Source: Lachnospiraceae bacterium
GTDB lineage: Bacteria > Bacillota > Clostridia > Lachnospirales > Lachnospiraceae
Reading direction: 5' to 3'
DNA length: 64,000 nucleotides
Assembly (NCBI GenBank): GCA_017434885.1
Contig: JAFSGE010000005.1
Location: 248,001 to 312,000 of the forward strand
Position numbers and translations under genes: made by a program. Below the pieces are notes generated by a model. The model ran no database searches. It saw only the letters and a program-made list of their open reading frames with translations, and was not told the origin of the DNA. Shown piece after piece: positions 17,856 through 27,137 of this stretch. Each line of letters opens with the position of its first letter. Position 1 is the stretch's first letter.

Positions 17856-18665
17856 TTATTTCCCTTTATCACCGTACAGATTGTCTAAATTAATGACATA
17901 CTTTCTATATCGTACAAGTGAATAGACAATTGCATAAATTGGGTAAATCATCGAAAAAGGATGGACATTTCTATTCTTTCCCATCTCATAATGATATTGA
18001 TTCAAATCGCTCGATTTCTGTCCCTGATGAATTCGAAATGATGCCAAATTGCATTGAACAGAATATAACTTTGCATACTTTGCAAAGTTCTTCCACAAAA
18101 AATAATCTCCTGCCATCTTATATCTGCTATCAATTCCACCACATATTTCCCATAATTTTTTTGTCCAAAAACAGGATTCCTGTTGCACAAAGCTTATTCT
18201 GGTACCATCATACGCTCCCATTTTGATAAGGGGTGTACAATATACCGGCGGAAGATTGGGGAGTTGAAAAGTAACACTGACATTATCGTATATCTTGGTG
18301 TTAGAGGGAATTCCCGTCAACCATTCAATCTGCTTTTTTTCAAATGCTTTTGCAACTACGCTAAGTGTCCATGGAAAGTAAAAATCATCAGCATTAAGCC
18401 ATGCAAATATCTCTCCTGATGCAATTTTAAAGCCTTTGTTAATTGCATCATACATTCCTTCATCCGGTTCCGATATCCATTTCATAGAATATTTTCCCTG
18501 ATATCTTTTTATGATCTCTATCGTCTGATCTGTAGACCCACCGTCAACAATAATGTGTTCAAAGTTTTCATACTCTTGATTCATCAAAGATTGTATGCAC
18601 TTTTCAATATATTCTTCTCCATTGTATATGGGAGTTACAATTGTTATCTTAGGATTTTTCCTCAT
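17856..18665 (-). CDS. Family 2 glycosyltransferase
   Basis: A 269-residue GT-A enzyme resembling the WcaA-type short transferases: ITIVTPIYNGEEYIEKCI, DGGSTDQTIEIIKRY, EPDEGMYDAINKGFKIA and LNADDFYFP as the metal site, then a KMAGDYFLW segment matching the acceptor-side motif. AGGAG lies eight bases before the ATG at 18665, inside the end of the upstream GT2 gene (17-base overlap). An upstream in-frame start at 18698 is possible but would overlap by 50 bases. The short C-terminal hydrophobic stretch (MIYPIYAIVYSL) may associate with the membrane. Specificity is unknown. Confidence 0.85.
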   Translation of the reverse strand: MRKNPKITIVTPIYNGEEYIEKCIQSLMNQEYENFEHIIVDGGSTDQTIEIIKRYQGKYSMKWISEPDEGMYDAINKGFKIASGEIFAWLNADDFYFPWTLSVVAKAFEKKQIEWLTGIPSNTKIYDNVSVTFQLPNLPPVYCTPLIKMGAYDGTRISFVQQESCFWTKKLWEICGGIDSRYKMAGDYFLWKNFAKYAKLYSVQCNLASFRIHQGQKSSDLNQYHYEMGKNRNVHPFSMIYPIYAIVYSLVRYRKYVINLDNLYGDKGK

Positions 18666-19449
18666 CTTTACAACTCCTGGTAGAGACTGTTCTGTCAAAT
18701 TTGGTAATTACTCTTTGTAATACCTTGTTCCCTTTCATAAATATCAAAAAGCAATAAATAAAATGCTGCTTCGGAAAATACAGCCGAAGACACCGCTTTG
18801 TTTCATCCACAAATTCCGATATATGTTGTCTGCTAAAGCCATCCACCTGTACTTCTGCAACCTCGAAATTCATGGACAAAAATTTTGCCTCTGACTTCAA
18901 GTGATAAAGTTGCCATTCCCGATCTGCGCACACCTGATAATTTAAATCAAATGGTTTGTTCACAAATAATGAGCGCTTCGCAAAGATTGCCTGATGGCAA
19001 ATACAAGAACCAAGTAAATAATTCAATTTACTGCAACTATACTTATTAAATACTCTGACGCTCCTATTATCTTCATCCTGCTCAATCACATTTCCATAAT
19101 AAATCTGTGCTTCTTGCTTCTGTATAAATTGATTTACATTACAAAGAACCTTTTCATTACAGAACAAATCACCTGAATTGAGAAAAAAGACATATTCTCC
19201 GCTTGCTTGTTGTACTGCTTGATTCATTGCATCATAAATTCCGTCATCTTGAACAGAAATTATCTTAACGTTAGGATTTCCGTCACATAATTGCTGCGCC
19301 ACTTCTACCGTTCTGTCTGTTGATTTTCCATCCTTGATAATATACTCATAGTCCGTATATGTCTGTTCAAGCAAAGAACGTATGGTATTCGCAATTGTTT
19401 GCTCTGCATTGTAACATACTGTTATAATTGAAAATCGGCATTGGTTCAC
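18649..19449 (-). CDS. Family 2 glycosyltransferase
   Basis: 266 residues starting with a GTG codon. GT-A motifs: FSIITVCYNAEQTIANTI, DGKSTDRT, QDDGIYDAMNQAV, LNSGDLFC and VCADREWQLYH. The C-terminal part (CLRLYFPKQHFIYCFLIF) is amphipathic. The protein is similar along its length to the GT2 at 127-849, suggesting duplication within the locus. The start is weakly defined: AAGGATG lies 11 or more bases upstream of the GTG, and no better codon lies before the conserved first strand. Its end overlaps the next GT2 gene. Confidence 0.85.
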   Translation of the reverse strand: MNQCRFSIITVCYNAEQTIANTIRSLLEQTYTDYEYIIKDGKSTDRTVEVAQQLCDGNPNVKIISVQDDGIYDAMNQAVQQASGEYVFFLNSGDLFCNEKVLCNVNQFIQKQEAQIYYGNVIEQDEDNRSVRVFNKYSCSKLNYLLGSCICHQAIFAKRSLFVNKPFDLNYQVCADREWQLYHLKSEAKFLSMNFEVAEVQVDGFSRQHISEFVDETKRCLRLYFPKQHFIYCFLIFMKGNKVLQRVITKFDRTVSTRSCKDEEKS

Positions 19450-19496
19450 TGCTTCACATCCTTAATTGTAATTAGTCTATCACAAAATCGCATCAA

Positions 19497-20420
19497 TTAC
19501 CACCGTACTACTTTTTTAATCGTTACATACATATAGTCCATCACGCGTCTATACCATGGACGATAATAATACTTTCGAAACTCTTTCATCAGCCTGGAAT
19601 TAATCTCAACATTTTCCAATGTATAATCAAATTTTCGGTTATCGATATTGGTATGAAATCTATCCACGTCACAGTTTGTGGCATCACCACCCCAGCCAAT
19701 ATTTCTTACCAAATTTTTTACCGGTAAAATCGTCACTGCTTGTTCTTTACTCTCCTGATAACACCATCTGATGGCCCATACATCAATTTCACCTTTTTGT
19801 TGTCTCTTTAACTCTGTGACCGTATCCTGACCACCTAACCGAAACTGTCTTTTCCTTTTGGGACTTCTCATAAATTCCTGATAATCTGATACCTGCCAAT
19901 CCACACGTTCCCACCGATTCTTCCAAGTAGCCCAGCCCCAACTGGATGCACGATAGCAAGCATAAACATCTTTCTTATAATCTTTTAGCGAAGGCAAATC
20001 AAAAGTAGTTCCGCCAATAGACCATACTTTAGAATTTTCCGCATAATAATCCAAACAGTCATTCATAAAAGTCAAAAAATATGGCGAGGTTACCAAATCA
20101 TCTTCCAGCACGATTACTCTGTCATGCCGACAAATGATTTCCGTAACCCCCTGAATAATCGAATTTGCCAATCCTTTATTCTCATCTGACTCAATAACCG
20201 TTACCGTACGGAAACGACTGTCTTTTTTAAATTCATGTATGAATGCTCTCACTTCATTTACTTTTTCTTCATCTCCCTTTGTTTTTGGTCCGTCAGAAAA
20301 AATATACAGTTCTGTTTCCTCAGCCAATATATTTTGATTGGCAGCAAGCAATGTCTGTCTGGTATGTTCCATTCTTTTATATACAAATACAATTAACGGT
20401 GCTACACTATTTCTTTTCAC
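19497..20420 (-). CDS. Glycosyltransferase, GT-A fold (hexosyltransferase-like)
   Basis: 307 residues. The N-terminus APLIVFVYKRMEHTRQTLLA and VLEDDLVTSPYFLTFMN (EDD metal site) with the SSWGWATWKNRWER motif define a group of bacterial transferases often annotated as GT2 or sugar transferase in capsule loci. Translation begins at a GTG that overlaps the stop of the DUF2304 gene (GTGA), with GGGG seven bases upstream, so it is coupled to that gene. No membrane segment is present. Donor and acceptor are unknown. Confidence 0.8.
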   Translation of the reverse strand: MKRNSVAPLIVFVYKRMEHTRQTLLAANQNILAEETELYIFSDGPKTKGDEEKVNEVRAFIHEFKKDSRFRTVTVIESDENKGLANSIIQGVTEIICRHDRVIVLEDDLVTSPYFLTFMNDCLDYYAENSKVWSIGGTTFDLPSLKDYKKDVYACYRASSWGWATWKNRWERVDWQVSDYQEFMRSPKRKRQFRLGGQDTVTELKRQQKGEIDVWAIRWCYQESKEQAVTILPVKNLVRNIGWGGDATNCDVDRFHTNIDNRKFDYTLENVEINSRLMKEFRKYYYRPWYRRVMDYMYVTIKKVVRW

Positions 20421-20785
20421 GATTCTACCCCATGATCATTTTCCAATTCTCTAATCCGCTTCTCCAACATTGCAATATGCTGTACTAATGACTTAATTTT
20501 CTCGCTTTGTCTGGAAACAATAGATGTAATCGACATCAAAATAGCCATCAAAAATCCAATAGCCAAAACGAAAAGACCATTCATATTACTTTCAATTCCT
20601 ATGATTCTGATAATCCACGTCAAAACCTGGGGCCATATTACCATAATTCCCATGCAAAAGCCTGCAAACAGCCATAGCAACGTATATTTCAGTGAAATTG
20701 CTTTCTTTTTTAAAAATATTAATATAAATATAAAGTATCCAATCAGAATACATATCAGACTCGTCCTAAGAGTTGATGGTATCAT
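20417..20785 (-). CDS. DUF2304 small membrane protein
   Basis: 122 residues with three hydrophobic helices (about 8-26, 34-56, 66-90) and a charged, probably coiled-coil tail (SEKIKSLVQHIAMLEKRIRE). Length, helix layout and position directly after a dolichyl-phosphate-mannose-synthase-like GT2 fit DUF2304, found beside polyprenyl-phosphate glycosyltransferases in Gram-positive cell-wall loci. The ATG overlaps the GT2 stop (ATGA). It may anchor or assist the GT2 partner or move the lipid-linked sugar across the membrane. Its biochemical role is not established; the family call is by pattern. Confidence 0.75.
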   Translation of the reverse strand: MIPSTLRTSLICILIGYFIFILIFLKKKAISLKYTLLWLFAGFCMGIMVIWPQVLTWIIRIIGIESNMNGLFVLAIGFLMAILMSITSIVSRQSEKIKSLVQHIAMLEKRIRELENDHGVES

Positions 20786-21504
20786 ATCTTCTTTCCTCTC
20801 CTAACTCCAAAGCTTATTCTACTTACCACTATTGCCAATGTTACCTTAATCATATAGTAGATAGATTTCCAAAAATTAATAGAGCTTGTCCCATTTTCCC
20901 GCTCCAACATAACTACCGGAATCTCTTTTATCTTTCCCCCATGAACCAATGCTATTACAATTGCTTCTGGCTCCGGATAGTCATTAGGATAATTTTCTGC
21001 ATAAATTTTGATAAATCGTTGATTAACTGCCCTAAATCCGCTGGTAACATCCTTCACATTCTTAAAACAAACTAACAAAATTAATTTACTTAAAATCTGA
21101 ATTCCCAATCTTCGAGATACGGAAGACTGAAATCCTTCCTTCGTAATGAAACGAGACCCAATGGCAATATCTGCTTCGCCCTTTAACAACGGTTCAATAA
21201 TTTTTTCTACATATTGAATATCATGTTGTCCGTCACCGTCAATTTGTATCGCAATGGAATAATTATTTTTCAGCGCATACAAATAACCGGTTTGCACTGC
21301 GCCTCCGATTCCCAGATTCAAGGGCAAACTGACATAATTATAATGGTTCCTTTCACAAATTTCTGCTGTATTATCACGGGAACCGTCATTAATAATAAGA
21401 TAATCATATTGCGGATAATTTTGAATAATATTATTCACAACCGATTCAATACTTTTAGCTTCATTATAAGCCGGGATAATAAGTAATACTTTTCCTGATT
21501 TCAT
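20782..21504 (-). CDS. DPM-synthase-like family 2 glycosyltransferase
   Basis: 240 residues. Motifs: VLLIIPAYNEAKSIESVV, INDGSRDNTAEIC, LPLNLGIGGAVQTGYLYA, IQIDGDGQHD (the DxD-like site typical of dolichyl- or undecaprenyl-phosphate sugar synthases), GSRFI and RAVNQRFI. It has no long C-terminal membrane domain, in contrast to the GtrB-like gene at 1836. Membrane association is presumably supplied by the overlapping DUF2304 gene. The product is likely a lipid-phosphate-linked sugar, possibly used by one of the GT-C-like proteins of this locus, for example the one at 22750-24507. Confidence 0.85.
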   Translation of the reverse strand: MKSGKVLLIIPAYNEAKSIESVVNNIIQNYPQYDYLIINDGSRDNTAEICERNHYNYVSLPLNLGIGGAVQTGYLYALKNNYSIAIQIDGDGQHDIQYVEKIIEPLLKGEADIAIGSRFITKEGFQSSVSRRLGIQILSKLILLVCFKNVKDVTSGFRAVNQRFIKIYAENYPNDYPEPEAIVIALVHGGKIKEIPVVMLERENGTSSINFWKSIYYMIKVTLAIVVSRISFGVRRGKKI

Positions 21505-21533
21505 ACTTTTCTCTCATTAATCTCTACTATAGT

Positions 21534-22739
21534 TTATTCATCATATAAGGCTACTATCTGTTTTGCCATATTTTTTTGATCATATTTTTCTGCGCACAAA
21601 CGCACAGTATCTCTCTTAAAGTTCCTCTTTTCTACCATCTGAATTGCATCAAGGTATGTTTCCGTCCTATTGTCTCTTAATACAATTCCACATTCACTAT
21701 CCACTAATTCTTTCACTGCACTGGTATCTAACACGATTACCGGAGTTCCGCAAGCCATCGCCTCTACCGTCACAAGCGAAAAAGACTCTTCCTTGGAAGG
21801 ATTCATAAAAATATCTGCCCGCGAATACAAAGAAGCCAGTTCCTGCTTATTTTCCGTCCTGGCAATCCCTACTATATTCCGGGGTAATCGCTTTATCTGA
21901 AGCGGCGACAATCCTATTAAAACAATTTGATAATTATTATTATCAATCGCCTTCGCCAGCTCGATAAAATCGTCTAAACCCTTTCTCTCATCCCATACAC
22001 TGGCAACCCCTAATAAAATCTTCTTATCAGTTGAAATACTATATTTCCTGTACACACTTTCATCCAAATGATATCTAAAGGCTGTCAAGTCGATTCCATT
22101 CGGTATTACATAAACCGGCTTTTCCTTAAAAAAAGACTCTTTGACCCAGCCCTCCATCCACCTAGACGGAACTATCACAGATAAATCCTGTATTCCCAAA
22201 AACAATTTTTTCTTAATGCTATAGTTCCCTTTCGATCCATCCAGAAACCAGCTAATAGGGTATTCCCGTTTTCTGGGGCAATGATGACATTCTTCCTTCC
22301 AACGTTCGCATTTTACATACGAAAAATGAGGACAGTGCCCCGTGAAAGGCCAACAGTCATGGAAGGTCCAAAATACTTTTCCTTTATATTCATTTTTCAA
22401 ATACCTAAAAAAAAGTGGTAAATGTAAATAATATCCATGCAGATTATGCAGATGAATAATACTGGGATTCTCTTGCTTAATTCTTCTAATCATACGGCGT
22501 GTATGAAAGTACGAACCGTATCCTTGCTTATCAAAAAAGGTTGTGATTGCCACATGAATCCAAAAAGATACTGCATTCCCTATTTTTTCGCATGGCATAT
22601 GGGAAAAAGGCTTTCTTCGTCCTACAAAGGAGTAGGTATCATACCCGCTTTGTATCGCTTCTTTTTGAATACATTCCATAATTTTTCCGGTACTGGTATT
22701 ACATACCGTATTTACCTGAACAAGTCTCTTTTTACCCAT
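21534..22739 (-). CDS. Family 4 glycosyltransferase
   Basis: A GT-B retaining glycosyltransferase of about 401 residues. The acceptor domain contains TFHDCWPFTGHC and CHHCPRK, a pattern common in WcaC/EpsF-like enzymes. The donor domain shows KKILLGVASVWDERKGLDDF, then FMNPSKEESFSLVTVEAMACGTPVIV, carrying the E-x7-E motif. AGGGA lies about five bases before the ATG at 22739; an in-frame ATG at 22769 would overlap the upstream gene. Soluble. The donor is unknown. Confidence 0.88.
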   Translation of the reverse strand: MGKKRLVQVNTVCNTSTGKIMECIQKEAIQSGYDTYSFVGRRKPFSHMPCEKIGNAVSFWIHVAITTFFDKQGYGSYFHTRRMIRRIKQENPSIIHLHNLHGYYLHLPLFFRYLKNEYKGKVFWTFHDCWPFTGHCPHFSYVKCERWKEECHHCPRKREYPISWFLDGSKGNYSIKKKLFLGIQDLSVIVPSRWMEGWVKESFFKEKPVYVIPNGIDLTAFRYHLDESVYRKYSISTDKKILLGVASVWDERKGLDDFIELAKAIDNNNYQIVLIGLSPLQIKRLPRNIVGIARTENKQELASLYSRADIFMNPSKEESFSLVTVEAMACGTPVIVLDTSAVKELVDSECGIVLRDNRTETYLDAIQMVEKRNFKRDTVRLCAEKYDQKNMAKQIVALYDE

Positions 22740-22749
22740 ACTTTCCCTT

Positions 22750-24507
22750 TTATTCCCAAGAAATTTCACCTATAAAACCTGCATCATTCCGGTAAACTCT
22801 TTCAAAAGAATCAAAATAGTCGTGCAAGTCATAAATATATAACAAATCATCAAAGAAAATAATAAAATGAGTAGCGTTCTTGCTTTGGAGCATTGAAGTC
22901 ATTTGTTCTTCAGTGCAAACTATATCTTCCAACCAAATAAAAGATGAGTCTCTATAAGTCGCTTCAAGCCATGAACCAATCCCACGATTAATCGGTGTCG
23001 ATATAATCAATGGTATGCTTTCATTTTCTTCTCCCATTTCTTCCATTGCATATTGCATCAAATATATCTTTCCGTTATCGCTTAATGTTCCTTCCGAGAA
23101 GTTATGTTCTGATAATATACTCAAATTTTGTATCAACGTACTTTGTTGCAAACTAAATGTTTTACTATCATCTCCATCGTATGAAAGAACAAAAAAGCAA
23201 AGAACTGACAACGCAGCTATTCCTATATATTGGTACATCTTTCGGCTCCATGCAGTACATCCCTCTAAAATAACCACAATGGATAAAAAGAATAAGATGA
23301 AAAATGTTTTCTGCAAATAATAGGTACTGATAACATGACATATTGCTAATATCGTATATAAAATCTGAACAGATACATTCGCCAAGTATGCCAGTTGCAA
23401 CACTGTCAGCTTTCTTTTTTCCCGCACAGACCTTAATATAATAATCAAAACAAGAGGTAACATCAGCACTAGTTCTAGACCAATATTTTGTTGTTTTCCC
23501 ATTTTCAGTGCATCAAGGAAAGTAATGCCTCTATCCTGAAATACATAGTGGTATCCCACAATCATAACAATGACAAACAATATAGCGATCATTACAAGAT
23601 ATTTTGCATTTGCTATATTCCACTTAATTTTTCCGTCTATATAATTATTATAGATAATGATAGCCAGCAATGTTAAGACTATACCGGGGGTAAATTCAAT
23701 ATAACACATGGTGATTGCAAAAACACCGACTCCCATTAAAGCCCATAACATTTTTTTTCTCTCTTTATGTTCCTCTTGAAATTTTATCAGTAAGATGACA
23801 TATTGAACAAGCATTACTGCCATACTCCAATAGATAAATCCCCACAGAAAGCTAAACAGGAGAAACGACCACCAGTAAAACATGCTCCATGCTAAAGGAG
23901 TATATTTTTTCATTTTTTCTTTTGAAGCAACAATACATGCATAAAAAAATATTAACTCTAAAATAAGATGATAAATATCAGATAAAATAAAAGCCTTATA
24001 CAACCATGATGGTGGGACTGCCCACGTTAGCAATTCCATAAACATAGCATTATATAAGGAATTAAAAAACATTCCACCCAATTTTTCAGAATGTACAATA
24101 TCACTCGCATAAAGAAAATGATTGCATGGATCTACTTGATTATAATAATTAAAATGAATATAAGGAGTAAAAATAAATAGCATCATTATTCCTACTGTAG
24201 ATACCAAAAGCGCCACGGAAATGACGTCTATCTTACGTATGATATGATGCTGGATATTCTTTTTACCGGCAATAAATATCAATGCAAATATGCCAAGAGA
24301 AAGGTAAATGCCACCCATGGACAATAAGTTAATCGGCACACCTAATAAATTTATCAAAAAAGCTAATAACGATGTCACGCAAAGGATTGTAACATAAGCA
24401 AACATGACATCTGTAACAGCATTAATTTTTTGTTCTTTTTTTGGCAATAATGCTATCATAATAACAGCAAAAAAGAAGCTTGCAATATAAAAAATAGCGT
24501 TTATCAA
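22750..24507 (-). CDS. Multi-pass membrane protein, GT-C-like
   Basis: 585 residues with about 12 hydrophobic helices and a soluble C-terminal domain from about residue 450. The family is not recognised. A polar loop after the fourth helix contains NYYNQVDPCNHFLYASDIVH (D126), in the position where GT-C enzymes carry catalytic acids. The start is a TTG at 24507 with AAGGAG at the ideal distance of seven bases, and there is no better start. It is the first gene after a well-formed promoter (24567-24595). A sugar transferase using a lipid-phosphate donor is my best guess; a polymerase is possible. Confidence 0.65.
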   Translation of the reverse strand: MINAIFYIASFFFAVIMIALLPKKEQKINAVTDVMFAYVTILCVTSLLAFLINLLGVPINLLSMGGIYLSLGIFALIFIAGKKNIQHHIIRKIDVISVALLVSTVGIMMLFIFTPYIHFNYYNQVDPCNHFLYASDIVHSEKLGGMFFNSLYNAMFMELLTWAVPPSWLYKAFILSDIYHLILELIFFYACIVASKEKMKKYTPLAWSMFYWWSFLLFSFLWGFIYWSMAVMLVQYVILLIKFQEEHKERKKMLWALMGVGVFAITMCYIEFTPGIVLTLLAIIIYNNYIDGKIKWNIANAKYLVMIAILFVIVMIVGYHYVFQDRGITFLDALKMGKQQNIGLELVLMLPLVLIIILRSVREKRKLTVLQLAYLANVSVQILYTILAICHVISTYYLQKTFFILFFLSIVVILEGCTAWSRKMYQYIGIAALSVLCFFVLSYDGDDSKTFSLQQSTLIQNLSILSEHNFSEGTLSDNGKIYLMQYAMEEMGEENESIPLIISTPINRGIGSWLEATYRDSSFIWLEDIVCTEEQMTSMLQSKNATHFIIFFDDLLYIYDLHDYFDSFERVYRNDAGFIGEISWE

Positions 24508-24566
24508 AATATTTCTCCTTTTCCTATTTTTCTAAGCTTAATGCCATTTGTTCTTTATCATCAATT

Positions 24567-24595
24567 ATGATACATCAAGCTAATTATCTCGTCAA
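24567..24595 (-). promoter_or_regulatory. Sigma-A-type promoter inside the superlocus
   Basis: On the minus strand: TTGACG (24595-24590), a 17-base spacer and TATCAT (24572-24567), within a 116-base gap, the largest between the minus-strand genes apart from those at 35.5 kb and 49.8 kb. The gap holds no ORF and no clear terminator hairpin. The downstream gene starts at 24507 with a TTG and a strong ribosome binding site (24515-24520). Promoter function is inferred from sequence match and spacing. Confidence 0.55.
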
Positions 24596-24623
24596 CTTGT
24601 ATTTCTATATCATCAGCCTTGCT

Positions 24624-25664
24624 TTATTTGTTAAGTGATTTAAATTTTTTATTATTATAGTTTTTCCCGTTATCAATAATCCGTAAAAACCGATACGTTT
24701 TCCCTTTAGACGCCTTTGCAATCCGCGCACATATAGTCACCTGGGAAACACCTGCAATTAACCCTTCGCATGATGATAATGTTAACATATCACGTAACAC
24801 TTCGTAAGCAAGCAAATAGTGATGTCCCCTTCTGTCACTCTCACTAAATGCAACCGATGTCGTATCATCACCACGTACCACATCACGATAAAAAACTACT
24901 TTTCCGGCAAACGCTGTTTCAAAAGCTGCGATTGCCGCCTTGTCATCCGTTGCCAAAAAAATCTGTTCAAAACCTTCATCCTTCATTGCCGCTTGAACCA
25001 GTTCAAGTTCCTGTTCAATGGTTACACATACCGGGTGATTATCATAGTTCATTTTAAAGTCGGTTCCTCTGTAATGAACTGCCAAAGTCTTCTTATCACC
25101 TAATATACCACTGATTTCTTCCTGTATTCTTTCAGAAACTTTTACATTCAGGCGTATGTATCTTTTATATACATCCGCCGCTTGTTCCAAATACTCAGGC
25201 GACAAATCATATCCTCTGTGATATCTTTCCTCTACCCATCCTGCCTGTCCCATTTTTGCCATGGTTAACAAATCAGCCTTACCAATCTTATCCCCCAATT
25301 CACCGTTAATTGCTTCAAATAAATATTCATATGCATTCGCTGTATCTTCTATCTCTTCATCATAATATAAAAAGTTTTTTCCCCAATGCACATAAGGCTT
25401 TAAATGGAAATGCTCCGCAAAGATAAGTTTTTGAAGCATCGTGTGAAATTCTGCAAAAAAACCATATCCTTCTCCCACCTCTTCTATCAGATAGATGCAG
25501 TCTCCTTTGCAGTTCTCCCCTCTTGTTTCAAACTCCAGCAAAAGCGGGGCATTCTCCCTGTTAATAAAAAATTCCAAATATTCTTTGTCACCTATATGCT
25601 TAAATGCTTTTACAAAAAAATGTAATATTGTATTTTCCTTTAATCTCTCGCGGATTTTTTTCAT
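24624..25664 (-). CDS. Fucosyltransferase-like protein (GT23/NodZ-like motif)
   Basis: 346 soluble residues. The key segment is TLAVHYRGTDFKMNY, an HxR-x-x-D motif like the GDP-binding loop of alpha-1,6-fucosyltransferases and NodZ. It is followed by EQIFLATDDKAAIAAFE and SSCEGLIAGVSQVTICARIA, matching the order of the GDP-fucose site in the GT11/GT23/O-fucosyltransferase superfamily. The N-terminal half has no recognisable motif. It lies between the Wzx gene and the internal promoter and is the last gene of the upstream transcription block. No GDP-fucose synthesis genes are in the window, so the donor identity is inferred. Confidence 0.65.
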   Translation of the reverse strand: MKKIRERLKENTILHFFVKAFKHIGDKEYLEFFINRENAPLLLEFETRGENCKGDCIYLIEEVGEGYGFFAEFHTMLQKLIFAEHFHLKPYVHWGKNFLYYDEEIEDTANAYEYLFEAINGELGDKIGKADLLTMAKMGQAGWVEERYHRGYDLSPEYLEQAADVYKRYIRLNVKVSERIQEEISGILGDKKTLAVHYRGTDFKMNYDNHPVCVTIEQELELVQAAMKDEGFEQIFLATDDKAAIAAFETAFAGKVVFYRDVVRGDDTTSVAFSESDRRGHHYLLAYEVLRDMLTLSSCEGLIAGVSQVTICARIAKASKGKTYRFLRIIDNGKNYNNKKFKSLNK

Positions 25665-25694
25665 AACTGCATTCCCCGTATCATATCTTTGATT

Positions 25695-27137
25695 TTAATC
25701 AAGCCTTTTTTTATTTTTTATATTGTGAATAAAATTCATAATCATATCATCTTTTATTAAGAATAATATTGCAAAGTATACAACTATTCCTACTGCTATC
25801 TGACTGATGAATAATCCCATATTTTGTAGTCCTGTATACCTTAATCCATAAATGCATACAGCCATCACCAAACTACACAGCAAATACTCAAGAAAATATT
25901 TACTTGCTTCTTTTAACCTAATGTATTCCGCTCCAAAAACAATAAACATAGCTAAAATAATGGTTTCAGCAGTCACCGTAGCTATCGCCGCTCCCAACGC
26001 ACCACACTTGGGAATTAACACCAAATTCATTGTAAAATTAATAGCAGCTCCTACAATAACACAACTGTTTGCCTGTTTCTGTTTCCCCATGGCGGTCAGA
26101 CACTGTCCGCTTATCAATGTACTAAGTCCCAAAACTACAATTAATACTGCAAGGATTCTCACAATAATAATACACTTTTCATAACCCTCTCCCAAAAAAA
26201 TCGGCACTAACTGTGGTGCCACCATGATAAGCCCGGCACTCATCGGCATTGAGAGAAGTAATATGAATCTTATCGTGCCGTCCACCATTTCCATAACCTG
26301 TTTATAATTTTTCTCACTATATAAATGAACCACCCTCGGTAATGTTACTGTACGCAACGAGGTTACAACTACCAGCACTATCTGCACAATTTTATATGCC
26401 TGCTCGTAATACCCGTTTTCATAGGAAGACTTGGTAACCCACCCTATCATTGCCTTGTCAAGCATCGTATATACTGATGTTGCAATGGTCGGTATAAAAT
26501 ATATCATGCTCCCTTTTATATGCGGCAATATGTGTATCTGTGTAATCGGTATCAGTGACACAAACTTGCGTAAATATGGAATAACAATCAAATTGCCGAT
26601 AAATGCTGTCCCTTGCATTATCACTGCATAAATTACAACATCCTCCTTCACCTTGACAAAAGCAAAAACACAAACAATTCCCACTATTTTTACAAGAACA
26701 TTTCTCGTGACAATAAAAGCAAACTCTTCTATTCCTTGGAAAAACCATGTGAAATCCACCGCCTGTGACAGGAAAAAGATAATCATTATCCAATAAAGGT
26801 TTTTATACATTCCTATCTTTGGCTCTAATGCAAAATAAACCAATATTGTTATTGCAGTGGTAAATAACTTGGCAAAGCTGATTCCATAAAGGATTTTGCT
26901 GCATGCAATTTTATCCCCTCTATACTTTGCCACCTGCAACTGCCCGTATACGTCCATTCCCATTATGGCAAATATTCCTATAAAATTAGCATTTGCCAAT
27001 GTATAACCATAAGCACCGCTTCCCTCTGCCTGTAGCACTCTTGCCACATAAGGTGTCGTAATAAACGGTAAAATAATCGTCAGCAGCTGATATATTAAGT
27101 TTAAAATATAATTTTTTTTCAAGCTTTTATCTTTCAT
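25695..27137 (-). CDS. Wzx-type oligosaccharide flippase
   Basis: 480 residues with about 12-14 membrane helices throughout, the size of the MATE/MVF-related polysaccharide transporter family. The N-terminus (LKKNYILNLIYQLLTIILPFITTPYVARVLQAEGSGAYGY) is highly typical of RfbX/Wzx proteins of Firmicutes: the TTPYVARVL and G-x-Y motifs are present. It would translocate undecaprenyl-linked repeat units to the outer face of the membrane. It overlaps the upstream unknown gene by 11 bases. It is one of two Wzx-like genes in this window; the other is at 41493. Confidence 0.9.
   Translation of the reverse strand: MKDKSLKKNYILNLIYQLLTIILPFITTPYVARVLQAEGSGAYGYTLANANFIGIFAIMGMDVYGQLQVAKYRGDKIACSKILYGISFAKLFTTAITILVYFALEPKIGMYKNLYWIMIIFFLSQAVDFTWFFQGIEEFAFIVTRNVLVKIVGIVCVFAFVKVKEDVVIYAVIMQGTAFIGNLIVIPYLRKFVSLIPITQIHILPHIKGSMIYFIPTIATSVYTMLDKAMIGWVTKSSYENGYYEQAYKIVQIVLVVVTSLRTVTLPRVVHLYSEKNYKQVMEMVDGTIRFILLLSMPMSAGLIMVAPQLVPIFLGEGYEKCIIIVRILAVLIVVLGLSTLISGQCLTAMGKQKQANSCVIVGAAINFTMNLVLIPKCGALGAAIATVTAETIILAMFIVFGAEYIRLKEASKYFLEYLLCSLVMAVCIYGLRYTGLQNMGLFISQIAVGIVVYFAILFLIKDDMIMNFIHNIKNKKRLD

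Noticed and set aside
19450..19496. 47-base gap upstream of the GTG-started GT2 gene as a possible promoter
   Set aside because: TTGATG is present but no matching -10 hexamer at a normal distance; no hairpin either.
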